A stretch of DNA of 64,000 nucleotides, taken from assembly GCF_900119735.1 (NCBI RefSeq), contig NZ_FPJW01000009.1:62001-126000 (forward strand), in the 5' to 3' direction. Made by a program: the position numbers and the translations under genes. Source of the DNA: Marinospirillum alkaliphilum DSM 21637. Lineage in GTDB: Bacteria; Pseudomonadota; Gammaproteobacteria; Pseudomonadales; Halomonadaceae. The notes under the pieces are model-generated. The model did not search any database. It was not told the DNA's origin and worked only from the letters and a program-made list of their open reading frames with translations. Shown in pieces: positions 35,857-45,794 of the stretch (its first letter is position 1; every line of letters begins with the position of its first letter).

Positions 35857-38800
35857 CTGACAGCTCCCTTATATCATTTAATTTGACGCTATCAGCGATG
35901 CTGGCCTTACCATTTTTAAACTCAACCTGCGTAGTCTGCCCAGGTAACTCTCTATCTAGCCGTTCATCATACACCGGCCGTGCGGAACCTCTATTTACAT
36001 TAACAGGATCAGTAACCTCAATTTCAACCACGTATAATGGACCGCCATCATCATTTTTCCATTCTTTTTTGACCGCAGTCACATCTCGTGCAGCCTGCGT
36101 TGTATTAGGCAATGGGTCAGTTGATGCCCAACGACCCAGCGCCATATTGCTTCCTACTGCCAACTGCTCCTGAGTATTAGTATCGACAATTTGCTCTACT
36201 TTATATCCGGGTAGCAATGTGACATCTTCAACAGTGCTACCGTCAGTCCACGCAGGAACTCGACCTTGATCAGCCATTGTTTGATTAATATCATCAGCAG
36301 GTTGTTTTCCGTGAATAACAGCGCTATACGTTGGTCCGTCTTGTCCAACCATTTCTGCATCACCATGATGCGATCCATTACCCGCTTTCAGTGCATTCTG
36401 AGCGGCCTGCTCTGCCGCTTCCTTGCCCACTTCTCCCACAACAGCCCGCGCTGGCATCACCGGCGGCAGTAGCTCTTCAACCGTCTCCATGAACCCTGCC
36501 GCTGCTTCCTGTAGCGCTGCTTCCCGGTTGCCTTGCATTTCCGCTACGAATTGCCGGTCTTCCGGACTACCTGTGCTATCAGTGTAAACGAAGGTTCCCA
36601 AGGGGTCAGTAATGGCTTCCCAGGCATCTTCGTACATGCCCACCAGGACAGCTTTGCCTACACCAAGAGGATCATCAACAATGGCTTCTACAGTATCCTT
36701 AGCATTTTCATAAGCTTGTCCGGCTGCTTCACCCAAACCGATCTCGATCGGTTTTTCGCCATTCTGGGTGGCATAGGCTGTGTAAAAACCAACCCCGTCT
36801 TCATTTTTCAGCAGGTCTTCGGCCAGCCTCGCTTCACGGGCATTGATGTTGGTGTCGTTGAAGGTGGCTTCATCTTTGGCTGCAAAGGCAGGACTGGTTT
36901 CCGTATCAAGGATGATATCCAGGAAATTTCTACCTATTGGGCTTTCTGCAACATTCTGCATGCCTGCGGCCAGGTCAGTCAGAGCACCTCGTGCACGATC
37001 GTTTTCTTCGATCTGTTCTGACCAGGTTTGGTCAACCTGACGCAAAGCTTGTTGTGTCAGCTCTCTTTTTGCCTGTTCTTCGCTGATATCATGTTGTGCA
37101 GCGTAGGCTGAAGCTGCACCCAGTATGGCTTGAGCTTCTTCGGTATATAACTGCCGGTGTCTGACTTCCACATTGCCGACCGTATCCGCTCTTTGCGTAC
37201 CCGTTGCCACTGCCTGGCTGTTCTTCAGGTTGCTGCCAAAGTCTGCTCCACCACTGCTGTCCAGTTGTCCGCCTGCAGCCTGGTTGATCCGGTCTGCCAG
37301 TTGGCCACCAAAAGCGTTGGCGAGGGCTTCCTGGGTGTCAGTGGAGTGGGTGCCGAACAGGCCGTTGGTGAGACCACCATCCTGACCTTGCAGGAAGCGG
37401 CTTTCCATGATTTCGTGACCGAGGGTATTGGTCAGGTCTGTCTTGCTGGCACTGTCACCGGCGTCAATGAAGATGTTGCCGTATTCGGCGTGGTTCTGGT
37501 CGGCAACGGTGCCGCCTTTGATGTCTGTGAATATTGTATCTGCCAGAGCGATGCTGGTGGTTTGCTGGGCGTCATAGAAGTTGATGTCACTCAGATCAAG
37601 GCCGAATTTGTCCTGGGCCAGATGACCCAGATCACTCATGGCCTGAGCATAAAGTTCCGGGTCACCGCTGGTGAGACCATCAAGGATGTGCTGGTTGTCC
37701 GGGTTGCGCAGCAGGTCGTTCTTGAGTTGGATGCCCTTGGCATTCTGATCAAGGGCTTCGGCAAAGTTCAGCAAGCCCAGATGTTCATCACCATAAACAG
37801 TTGCTGCTGTACGACCGATATCCTGACCGTGTTCGTAGGTGTCCACGAAGTCATTTTTGATGGCCTCACGGCCTTGTTGCGTGGCCAAACGGTGGTCAAT
37901 GGTGACCGAGGCATCCAGCGCTCCCGTCTGCTGGTCCAGGGTGATTTCCTGGCTGGCGTTCAGATCCCGGTTGACGTCCGCCAGGTCGTGTTGCTCGCCG
38001 TTTCTGGTCTGGATGGTGCCACTGCCCAGCGTGCCGTGGGTGGTCTGTTCGGTGTTATGGCCGATGTCCGTCAGGCCCAGCGTGCTGCTGCCGGTTTTGC
38101 TCAGCCCAACATTCAGGTTGATGCCCCGGGTTTCAGTGGTGTTGCTGTCGTAAAGACTGGTGACGTTAAGCGCATCAGTGGTGAGGGTGAGGTTACCCTT
38201 GTCGGTCCAGTGGCCGTTCTCGTCTCGGGTGGCACTGGCAAGAGTTGCTCCTTTGATGTCCGTTTGATCTGCCGTGATGTTGACCTGGCCACCACCGGTC
38301 AGGAAGGTCTGGTTTCCAACCCACTGGCTCTGGGATTCAGTTCCGCTGTAATTGCCGCCGATGCTGGTGAGGCTGCCGCCACTCAGACTGGCTCCGACAC
38401 TCGCTCCGGTGGTCTGGCTGTTGGTGCTGTGGGTGTCCTGCAAGCTGGCCAGGATGAAGTGGCCGGTGCTGATGTCGATGTCATTTTTGATTTCGATTTC
38501 AGCTCCGGCAACCATGAAGGCCTGGCTGGTGCTGTTGAGGTTACCCGCACTGATCTGGCTGTTGACGTGGATTTTGCTGCTGCTGTCAGTATCCGTCTGG
38601 TTGGTGCTGGCATTGGCACTGAAGGCATTGCTGCTGGTACTGAAGCTGGTACCGGCGCTGTGGGTTGTTTCATTGCTGCTGCTACTGCTGTGTTCTGTGC
38701 CCGCTGTGATGTTGACCTGATCGGCATTCAGCGTGAGGGTATTGTTCACACCGATGCTGCTGCCCACGATATTGAGGCTGTTGGTCGCATTAAAGGTGGC

Positions 38801-41800
38801 ATTGCCGCCGATGTTCAGGCTGGAACCTTGCCAGGTGCCTTCAGTGGTGGTGCTGCGGGTTTCCGTGACGGTGGTTTCGGCACCGGCAGTGGCATAAAAA
38901 CCACCGGTGGCTGTTGATGCAGCGGCAGTGGCACCTGATGCAGCCAGGTCCAGCGTGGCCTGGGCCAGTTGAGCAGTGGCCGCTGCACGGTTGATTTCAT
39001 AATCCTTCAAGGCCGATTCGGCCAGTTCACCCCGCTCCACCCGACGCCTGGCATCCCGGTAGGCATCATGGGCGTCTTCAACCGCCTTTGTTGCATCATT
39101 CACGGCCTGGAGGGCATAGGCAGTGTCCACGTAAGCGTTACGTACACCGGCAGTGATGGTGGTGGTTTCGGTTTCCTGATGATACTCCGTCACCGTTCTG
39201 GCTTTGTAGCCACCCACTGTGATGTTATCCGCTTGCAGCAGGGCATCGTTTTCGACGTTGACCTGACTGGCCAGAATACTGAGGTCATCAGCCAGCATCA
39301 CCAGATTACCGGCGTTGATGCTGCTGCCTTGATAGCTGGTCTTGGTGGTGCGTTCAGTGGTGGTCTGCTCGGTCAGGGTGGCGCTGGCAAGAGTGATCTC
39401 ATCCTTGCCGAGGGAAAGACCCGAGCCGCTGACGCTTTCTTCGCTACGACGGGTTTCAGTGACCTGCTTGTCTTCCGCTGCATCCAGGATGACCTGGCTG
39501 GCCGAAAGAATGGCGTTGCCCACTGCATTGAGGGTGCCGGCAATGACATGAATGTTTTCGCTGGCTGCCATCACCAGGTTGTTGCCGGCATTCAGTTCAC
39601 TGCCCTGGTGGGTGGTGCTGCTGTCATGGGTGCTGGCACTTTCAGCGATGACCACCTTGGGCGCATCAAGGCCCAGGTTGTCCGCGACGATACCGGCGAG
39701 TACGCCAACACCTTTCATGACACTACCCATGGCACCGCGGTAGCTGGTGCTTTCATGGTGCCAGCTTTCGTTGGTCAGTTCGAGGGTATCAACAATCAGT
39801 TGATCCGGCGTCCCTTCACCATTGATGGCCTTGAAGCTGCCATCTTCCTGTTGTTCCACCGCCAGGTTGCCGATGATCAGGTCATTTTCGGCATCGAGGC
39901 TGGAGCCGGTGAGGTGGATGGTGGTGTTGGCCTGCAGCTGGATGTTGCCACCAGTGAGACTGCTGCCGGCAGCGGTCTGTTCAAGAAACCCGGTATCTTC
40001 TGTCTGACGCCGGGAACGGGTTGTACTTACGGAGGCTTCATGCAGGGTGGCCTGATTGATGCCGGCGGTGATGGCGATAGATTCAGCATTGACACTGAGG
40101 GTATCAGTTGCATTCAGATCCGAGGCATGAATCTGTGCACTGCCATTGGCAACCAGTTGCAAATTTCCACCGGCATGAATGCTTGACCCCTGATGCTCGG
40201 TGTTACTGAGTTTCTGGAAGTTGCTGCCATTCGTGACGGTGTTGCTGATTGAGCCGGTTTCCAGTGAAGTGATCAGAATATCACCTTCAGCCTGCAACAA
40301 GGTGTTGCCATTTCCCTTGTTTTCCACATGGGCTGCAGCCAGAACCAGGTCCTGGCCGGCTGTCAGGGCAAGGCTGCCTTGTTCACCTGTGACAGTGATG
40401 CTGGCCTGCTGGTCCATGCTGGTGTGTGAGAAATAATGACCGCCACTGCGAGATTCACCAGAGGTTTGAGTGCTGCTGATATCCAGGTTCTGCCCGGCAT
40501 CAATCCCGACATGCTGCTGACCTTGTACCAGTCCACCTTGCATGGTGAAGTTTTCTTCTGCTGACAGGTGAACACGATTACCACTGATCCTGCCACCAAG
40601 ATTACTGATGTTTCCGGCCGAGATATTCAGGTCACGCTGTCCGATGAGGGCGCCAGAGTTGGTCAGATCGCCGGCCAGATTCAGATCAATTGTATTGGCG
40701 GCAATCAAGGCACCACCGGGCTGCAGATCCTCCGCTGTAACACGAGCATAAACCTGCGGCACCAATACCTGCTCAATGCTTCCATCCGGCAGCATAACCT
40801 CCTGCTCAACCATCCAGACAATATCACTGGTCAGTGCAGCAATCTGTTCCGGAGTCAGTGCAACACCGGGACGCAGGTTCCAGTCTTCCGCAATGGCCAG
40901 TGCATTGTTCATCAGGTGCAGGTATTGGGCATCATCATCACTGAAGCCATCCAGAAAGCGCCGACCGGTCAGATTGGCCAACTGATCACGAATCAGTTGT
41001 TGTTCATAAAAGCCATCCCCCAATCTTCGTGCCGTCACAACAAAGTTGCCGGTGGTCAGCAGGTGATCGCTTGAAATCCAGTTTCTGTAGTTGGTAAAGC
41101 GTGGATCTGTTTCGACCAGATAACGGCTTTCAGGCCCGGAATGAATATTGAACAGACTATTGGTCGGTAACTGAATATTCAGCCGGTTATCTGCATTCGA
41201 CTCGTGATCCGGGCTGGAGGACAGCTTACCGGTCAGAGAGCGGCTACGATGAACACTACCACTGAGGGTTCGGGTACTGGAAATATCATGATCAGCCGAG
41301 CTGAGAGAAGTGTCAGTATTAACTGCCAGTTCAGTGATTGAAAGGTTGATGGTGGTTTTGAGGGGAGCCGGCCTGTAGCTTTCGATCTCACCCCAGTCAC
41401 GCTGGTGGTAACGCTTCAACCCGCCTCGCCAGCGACCACGCGTGTACTGACTGGTACCGGAACGATAGACAATGTTTTCACCCAGCGCCTCCCGGTTCTC
41501 AAGATTTTCAATATCACCGATCAGGCTGCCGCCCACCAGAATACGACTTTTGTCATTGATCAGGCTGTCAGCATCAAGAACCAGGTGACCGCCTGCCAGC
41601 ATTTGTCCGGGTGTTGAGTGAGTGACCTGAGTTTCGGAGGTGGATTCTGTCACCTCATATTGTGTCCAGCGACGTACAACCGTGCCGGTCTCTCTATGCA
41701 CATACTGGCCGGCCCGGCTCCAGCTTGCCCAGCGATATTCAGATACCGGCACCATACGGTTGCTGCCATTTGGTCGTATATAAGTGACTTTGTGAGGTGC

Positions 41801-44014
41801 CACTATCTGCACCAGTGCAGTCTGAAAATCAGGATTCAGGTTTTCGATCAGGTCAGCCGACAAAAACAGGTTGCCTTGGGCATCAATACTACCACCGGCG
41901 TTATGAATAAGATTGGCCCGTCCATCAACCTGATTTTCATCATCCAGTGACCCTCCCAGCGCCATGTTACCCAGGCTGAATATCAATGCATTATCGGTGT
42001 TGTGTAGTTCGCTGAAAGCAGCTTGCAAGCCATCTCTTGCTGCAATGACAGCTGATCGTCCGTCTTCCCGGGTGTTGTAAAGGTTATTGTCCAGAACCAG
42101 GGTGATATCATCACCATAAATTCTGCCGCTACCCAGATTGTATAGGTTATCGGCATCAATGCGTGTGATCTGGCCGTCAATCAAGCCTCTGTTGGTGATA
42201 TCTGAAGCTGTTATGATATGTGTCTGAAAAGCAGTGATTTCACCTTCCTGGGTATTATGGATATCGGCGGCTGTGAGTGTCAGGTTACCGCCTGCTTGCA
42301 ATAAACCTTCGTTCTGGAATGAATCATGAAAAACCAGATTGCCATGGCGTCCGATATAAATACCGTCCTGATAGGTAAAAGCCGCTCCAAGCTCCAGATT
42401 CAGGTCTTTGAGGCTGACCAGATCGCCTTCTCCAACAAGGGTTTCTGTGCGTAAATCCAACTGCTCATCAGCAATGATCAAGCCTGCTTCATTGATGATA
42501 TCCAGGCTGTTTCCTGTATCCTGAACCTTTATCAGCCCGCTGCTTGAAATCAATCCACGGGTGTTGTCGAGAGAGCCACTGAGGTTTGCGCTAGTACTCA
42601 CGGAGGAAAGCAGGCTACCTTGCAGGTTGATGACTTCGCGACCCTGCAATTGCAATTCTGCTGCCTGAATACCCTGATCATCCTCCAGGGTATGACTATT
42701 GTCCAACCGATCAAAATCGAGGCTCAGCAGGCCTGAGGACAAAATGGCTCCCTGGGTGTTATTCAAATCATTCACCTGCAGGCGGGTAGTATCCTGTGCA
42801 GCAACGATGCCCTGATGATTCTGCAGACTGTCTGACTGAATATCCAGATCAGACTGACTCACCAGCAAACCATCACGGTTATCAAGCTGGCCAGTGAGAA
42901 TATTCAGTTGGTTACCGACACTGATGGCCCCATTACGATTATCCAGCACAGCAGTGCTCAGCTGAGCCTGATGGGTGGCAACCAGTGAGCCACTGTTTTC
43001 AATTCTGCCATCTGCAGTTAACACCAGATCACCGGAATGGGCTTCAATATATCCTTGATTACGTATTTCGGCAGTGTTCACGCCCACACCAGTCGGTGTA
43101 CCAATCAGGTGGATCTTGCCTGCATACATGCCGCCCAGGTGTGAAACATCCACACTGATGCCGACAGTGGGCATATCGGCTTCAATCTGTGTGACCGGGT
43201 TCAAGGCAGGATCCAGCTGATTGTTGCCGCCCACAACACGGATATCCTGACCCCAGATGCCTGCGTTGATTTTGACCGTCTGTCCAATGATATCCAGGTA
43301 ATCCGTAGTACGACCATCCAGTCCCTTACCTGTGATGGACAGGTTGCCTGAACCAACCCGGTAGCCCGTAAGCTGGTTTCCACTGAATTCTGGCTTACCG
43401 GTAATCAGTGATCCGCGTGAAGCATTGATGAAGCCACAGCCGTCACAGGTGATGCCGGATGGATTGGCTACAATGACCTGTGCGCGGTGGCCAGCCACTT
43501 CCATGTAACCATTGAGCCGACTTGCCTGGTTAGAGTTGACCTCATTCAGAATGATGCGAGCCGACTGGTTGTTTTGCAGCCAGTCATTACCTTGTACCCA
43601 GCCACCCAGCTGTGTCTGGCTGTGATCACTTGAGTTATTGAGAATGGCCCCTCGCTGATCGACATCAAACTGCTTGTATACGTTGTGCGAAACGCCAGAA
43701 GAGCCCGGTGCACGGATATTAACCAGCGGTACACCATTTCCTGTTTCAAAAACCGTAGGCCTCTTCGAGGCATCAGCACCCGGATCAGCAATGATTCTGG
43801 CCTGTGCCGGGTCAATACTGGTCATTGTGGCGCCAGCCAATAATAACAAAGCCATACTGACCGGATGCAACCTGGCCAGGATTCTACGTTGCAGGGTGGT
43901 GCTGCCACCACCAAGGCTAATGGCACCACCCGTGTCTCTGGCAGCAATTTCAGAAACAACCTCTGTCTGACCTTTATGCCTGTTGAAAATGACCTGATAG
44001 CAATTCCTGTTCAT
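35846..44014 (-). CDS. cdiA: CdiA-type filamentous haemagglutinin/contact-dependent inhibition toxin
   Basis: 2,722 residues. An extended signal peptide region (MNRNCYQVIFNRHKGQTE, then a hydrophobic stretch ending DPAQA near residue 70) leads to the TPS secretion domain with NIRAPGSSGVSHNVYKQF and NPSGITCDGCGFINASRGSL. Long haemagglutinin repeats form the stalk. The junction EVRHRQL falls at about residue 2282, leaving a 440-residue variable end. The usual VENN motif is absent. The last ~160 residues (from YSAVIHGK) include GRWASTDPLPN and ELPGQTTQVEF; they recall ADP-ribosyl/TreTu-like polymorphic toxins only weakly. ATG 44014 has GGAGGG 7 bases upstream. Confidence 0.9.
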   Translation of the reverse strand: MNRNCYQVIFNRHKGQTEVVSEIAARDTGGAISLGGGSTTLQRRILARLHPVSMALLLLAGATMTSIDPAQARIIADPGADASKRPTVFETGNGVPLVNIRAPGSSGVSHNVYKQFDVDQRGAILNNSSDHSQTQLGGWVQGNDWLQNNQSARIILNEVNSNQASRLNGYMEVAGHRAQVIVANPSGITCDGCGFINASRGSLITGKPEFSGNQLTGYRVGSGNLSITGKGLDGRTTDYLDIIGQTVKINAGIWGQDIRVVGGNNQLDPALNPVTQIEADMPTVGISVDVSHLGGMYAGKIHLIGTPTGVGVNTAEIRNQGYIEAHSGDLVLTADGRIENSGSLVATHQAQLSTAVLDNRNGAISVGNQLNILTGQLDNRDGLLVSQSDLDIQSDSLQNHQGIVAAQDTTRLQVNDLNNTQGAILSSGLLSLDFDRLDNSHTLEDDQGIQAAELQLQGREVINLQGSLLSSVSTSANLSGSLDNTRGLISSSGLIKVQDTGNSLDIINEAGLIIADEQLDLRTETLVGEGDLVSLKDLNLELGAAFTYQDGIYIGRHGNLVFHDSFQNEGLLQAGGNLTLTAADIHNTQEGEITAFQTHIITASDITNRGLIDGQITRIDADNLYNLGSGRIYGDDITLVLDNNLYNTREDGRSAVIAARDGLQAAFSELHNTDNALIFSLGNMALGGSLDDENQVDGRANLIHNAGGSIDAQGNLFLSADLIENLNPDFQTALVQIVAPHKVTYIRPNGSNRMVPVSEYRWASWSRAGQYVHRETGTVVRRWTQYEVTESTSETQVTHSTPGQMLAGGHLVLDADSLINDKSRILVGGSLIGDIENLENREALGENIVYRSGTSQYTRGRWRGGLKRYHQRDWGEIESYRPAPLKTTINLSITELAVNTDTSLSSADHDISSTRTLSGSVHRSRSLTGKLSSSPDHESNADNRLNIQLPTNSLFNIHSGPESRYLVETDPRFTNYRNWISSDHLLTTGNFVVTARRLGDGFYEQQLIRDQLANLTGRRFLDGFSDDDAQYLHLMNNALAIAEDWNLRPGVALTPEQIAALTSDIVWMVEQEVMLPDGSIEQVLVPQVYARVTAEDLQPGGALIAANTIDLNLAGDLTNSGALIGQRDLNISAGNISNLGGRISGNRVHLSAEENFTMQGGLVQGQQHVGIDAGQNLDISSTQTSGESRSGGHYFSHTSMDQQASITVTGEQGSLALTAGQDLVLAAAHVENKGNGNTLLQAEGDILITSLETGSISNTVTNGSNFQKLSNTEHQGSSIHAGGNLQLVANGSAQIHASDLNATDTLSVNAESIAITAGINQATLHEASVSTTRSRRQTEDTGFLEQTAAGSSLTGGNIQLQANTTIHLTGSSLDAENDLIIGNLAVEQQEDGSFKAINGEGTPDQLIVDTLELTNESWHHESTSYRGAMGSVMKGVGVLAGIVADNLGLDAPKVVIAESASTHDSSTTHQGSELNAGNNLVMAASENIHVIAGTLNAVGNAILSASQVILDAAEDKQVTETRRSEESVSGSGLSLGKDEITLASATLTEQTTTERTTKTSYQGSSINAGNLVMLADDLSILASQVNVENDALLQADNITVGGYKARTVTEYHQETETTTITAGVRNAYVDTAYALQAVNDATKAVEDAHDAYRDARRRVERGELAESALKDYEINRAAATAQLAQATLDLAASGATAAASTATGGFYATAGAETTVTETRSTTTEGTWQGSSLNIGGNATFNATNSLNIVGSSIGVNNTLTLNADQVNITAGTEHSSSSSNETTHSAGTSFSTSSNAFSANASTNQTDTDSSSKIHVNSQISAGNLNSTSQAFMVAGAEIEIKNDIDISTGHFILASLQDTHSTNSQTTGASVGASLSGGSLTSIGGNYSGTESQSQWVGNQTFLTGGGQVNITADQTDIKGATLASATRDENGHWTDKGNLTLTTDALNVTSLYDSNTTETRGINLNVGLSKTGSSTLGLTDIGHNTEQTTHGTLGSGTIQTRNGEQHDLADVNRDLNASQEITLDQQTGALDASVTIDHRLATQQGREAIKNDFVDTYEHGQDIGRTAATVYGDEHLGLLNFAEALDQNAKGIQLKNDLLRNPDNQHILDGLTSGDPELYAQAMSDLGHLAQDKFGLDLSDINFYDAQQTTSIALADTIFTDIKGGTVADQNHAEYGNIFIDAGDSASKTDLTNTLGHEIMESRFLQGQDGGLTNGLFGTHSTDTQEALANAFGGQLADRINQAAGGQLDSSGGADFGSNLKNSQAVATGTQRADTVGNVEVRHRQLYTEEAQAILGAASAYAAQHDISEEQAKRELTQQALRQVDQTWSEQIEENDRARGALTDLAAGMQNVAESPIGRNFLDIILDTETSPAFAAKDEATFNDTNINAREARLAEDLLKNEDGVGFYTAYATQNGEKPIEIGLGEAAGQAYENAKDTVEAIVDDPLGVGKAVLVGMYEDAWEAITDPLGTFVYTDSTGSPEDRQFVAEMQGNREAALQEAAAGFMETVEELLPPVMPARAVVGEVGKEAAEQAAQNALKAGNGSHHGDAEMVGQDGPTYSAVIHGKQPADDINQTMADQGRVPAWTDGSTVEDVTLLPGYKVEQIVDTNTQEQLAVGSNMALGRWASTDPLPNTTQAARDVTAVKKEWKNDDGGPLYVVEIEVTDPVNVNRGSARPVYDERLDRELPGQTTQVEFKNGKASIADSVKLNDIRELSDDN
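37151..37169. repeat. 19-bp direct repeat at the toxin junction (copy 1)
   Basis: This is the copy inside cdiA, coding for EVRHRQ at about residue 2282. Downstream text (LYTEEAQAIL) differs from that after the second copy (LHQSETEVAQ), as expected for an exchange point. Confidence 0.8.
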
Positions 44015-44035
44015 TTTGCTGCCCTCCAAATCCTG

Positions 44036-45715
44036 TTAAAAGCTGGCGCTCAGGTTAAAACCAAATACAACGTCTGATGCTTCAAAACCACTGGGCTTGC
44101 TCAGCGGTGTGCCACTGAAAAAGTCATAGTTCAAAAAACGCTGCTGTCCCTTCAGGCCGAAAGCAGCTCCAGTAAGATGTTTACTTGTTAATTCTGTAGC
44201 AGAAGGACCATTGACCCTGCCGTAATCCAATCCGATATAAAGACTCTGCCGGGTTTGTCCAAGCGGTAGCGTAAGGTCGTTACGTGTGAGCCACCCCCGT
44301 TCAGACGCAAGACTACGTTCACCATCAAACCCTCGGACGGTATAGCGACCACCAATGGAAAAAAAATCCTGTCCAACCAGATGTGTTCGATTCCACTGGT
44401 TTCTGATGGAAAGTGAGTAATGCATGGGTCTGTTCAGAAATCTCAGGGGAGTCTGGTAGTTCAGGTTGGAAGAAATGATTTCCGGCCGTGATGAACCAGC
44501 CCGGTAGTCTTCTTCAGGTGCCTTTAGCGCACCAAACGCACCTGTCCCCTTCTTGTATTTCAGATTCCAGTCCACAGAACCCTGGCCAACAAAACGACGA
44601 TAGGCTGTCCCAGCCTCCCAACCGGCCATATTGCGTTTCTGCAGAGTGATTTCTGTATCATTGATGAAGTTCCTGGAGCGGCGGATCCAGCCGTCCAGGC
44701 TGAAGGTTAGTCGGCTCAAACTATCCCGATAAATCAGCCTGGATACACCGGCATTAATATTTTGGCTTTCCCCGGAATAGATATAGCTTTCGTAAGCACC
44801 GAAAATTTCCTGATAATATTCACTTTCACTGGCATTGATACTGAACAGCCAGTAATGCCAGGGAATTGAGTAGTGTACGGACTGATTTTCAGTGCCTCGC
44901 TTGCCTTTTTCACCACCACCCAGATCCTTGCCTTTACTGACATAAAAGAGGTCATTGAGCGTCAGCGGGTTATCCCAGGACAAGGTTGCATTACCCTGAT
45001 ACTTGCCGGTTGAACGGCTGCCAGAATCATCCAGGCTCAAATGGACTCTGAGTGGAAAACGCTGCTGCCAATCCACAACCAGATCACTACCACCGGTTTG
45101 TTCACCTGGCGTTATGGTAATGTTTGCATTAGCAGTAGGAACCCGCTGAAGATTTTCAAGGCCTTGCTCCATGGCGCGCAGATTAAGCAGGTCTCCACTG
45201 CCAAGGGGGAGCGCATTCGCCAGTGTTACTCTCGGTGAGGTAGTATCAGTGACCCTTACCTGCTCTACCCTTCCGGGTATGACGGTGATTTCAAGTACGC
45301 CCTTGTTCAGATCCTGGGGCGCAATCACCATTCGGGTCGTAGTATAGCCACGGCTGATGACACTGTTCTGGGTACGCCTGAGTAACTCATTGATTCCAGA
45401 AGCACCAATGCACAGTTCCGGGTGATCATCCAGTAGCTGCTGTGCCGGTCTGGCTGCCCAGGAAAAATAATCTGCATTTTTTCCGGTTATGCTGACCCTG
45501 TGAAGCGCAAAGCAGGGTGTTTCATTGGATGGCAGCCCTGATTCTGGCAAGGTTTGTGTTTCAAGACGCACATCCGGAGTTTCCTCCAGGCTACGTCGTC
45601 TTTCACGCTCACGCTCCTCAAGACGGAGGAACTCGGAGTCGGCAAGTGTTGCGACAGGGAGCTGCAGCAACACCAGCAGAAAGAAGCTGAAAATAAATAG
45701 ATGGGAGCGTTCCAT
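44036..45715 (-). CDS. cdiB: Two-partner secretion outer-membrane transporter
   Basis: 559 residues. A signal peptide (MERSHLFIFSFFLLVLLQLP) precedes an N-terminal plug helix rich in Glu/Arg, POTRA domains (around FALHRVSITGKNADYF) and a FhaC/ShlB-type 16-strand barrel with SIGGRYTVRGFDGERSLASE. It exports the cognate CdiA across the outer membrane. ATG 45715 is preferred for its clean signal peptide; ATG 45730 is in frame five codons earlier. It lies 21 bp upstream of cdiA on the same strand, giving the order B-A-I. Confidence 0.92.
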   Translation of the reverse strand: MERSHLFIFSFFLLVLLQLPVATLADSEFLRLEERERERRRSLEETPDVRLETQTLPESGLPSNETPCFALHRVSITGKNADYFSWAARPAQQLLDDHPELCIGASGINELLRRTQNSVISRGYTTTRMVIAPQDLNKGVLEITVIPGRVEQVRVTDTTSPRVTLANALPLGSGDLLNLRAMEQGLENLQRVPTANANITITPGEQTGGSDLVVDWQQRFPLRVHLSLDDSGSRSTGKYQGNATLSWDNPLTLNDLFYVSKGKDLGGGEKGKRGTENQSVHYSIPWHYWLFSINASESEYYQEIFGAYESYIYSGESQNINAGVSRLIYRDSLSRLTFSLDGWIRRSRNFINDTEITLQKRNMAGWEAGTAYRRFVGQGSVDWNLKYKKGTGAFGALKAPEEDYRAGSSRPEIISSNLNYQTPLRFLNRPMHYSLSIRNQWNRTHLVGQDFFSIGGRYTVRGFDGERSLASERGWLTRNDLTLPLGQTRQSLYIGLDYGRVNGPSATELTSKHLTGAAFGLKGQQRFLNYDFFSGTPLSKPSGFEASDVVFGFNLSASF

Positions 45716-45794
45716 GCCGAATAGATCCATTAAGATTGCACTGATGCAGATAATGCAACCGGCCGCTCATTTCGTCTGTATTATTAATGAAACT

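Noticed and set aside
35278-37169. The 19-bp repeat as attachment site of a mobile element
   Set aside because: No integrase or transposase is present, and both copies encode the same peptide in frame, which fits domain exchange better.
37400-37430. GHEIMES in CdiA as a zinc protease site
   Set aside because: It lacks the second histidine of HExxH; probably a degenerate structural motif of the pretoxin region.
37157-40186. Long open frames (586 and 405 residues) on the plus strand opposite cdiA
   Set aside because: They are antisense shadows of the cdiA repeat region; the translations are low-complexity and cdiA has start, signal peptide and domain support.
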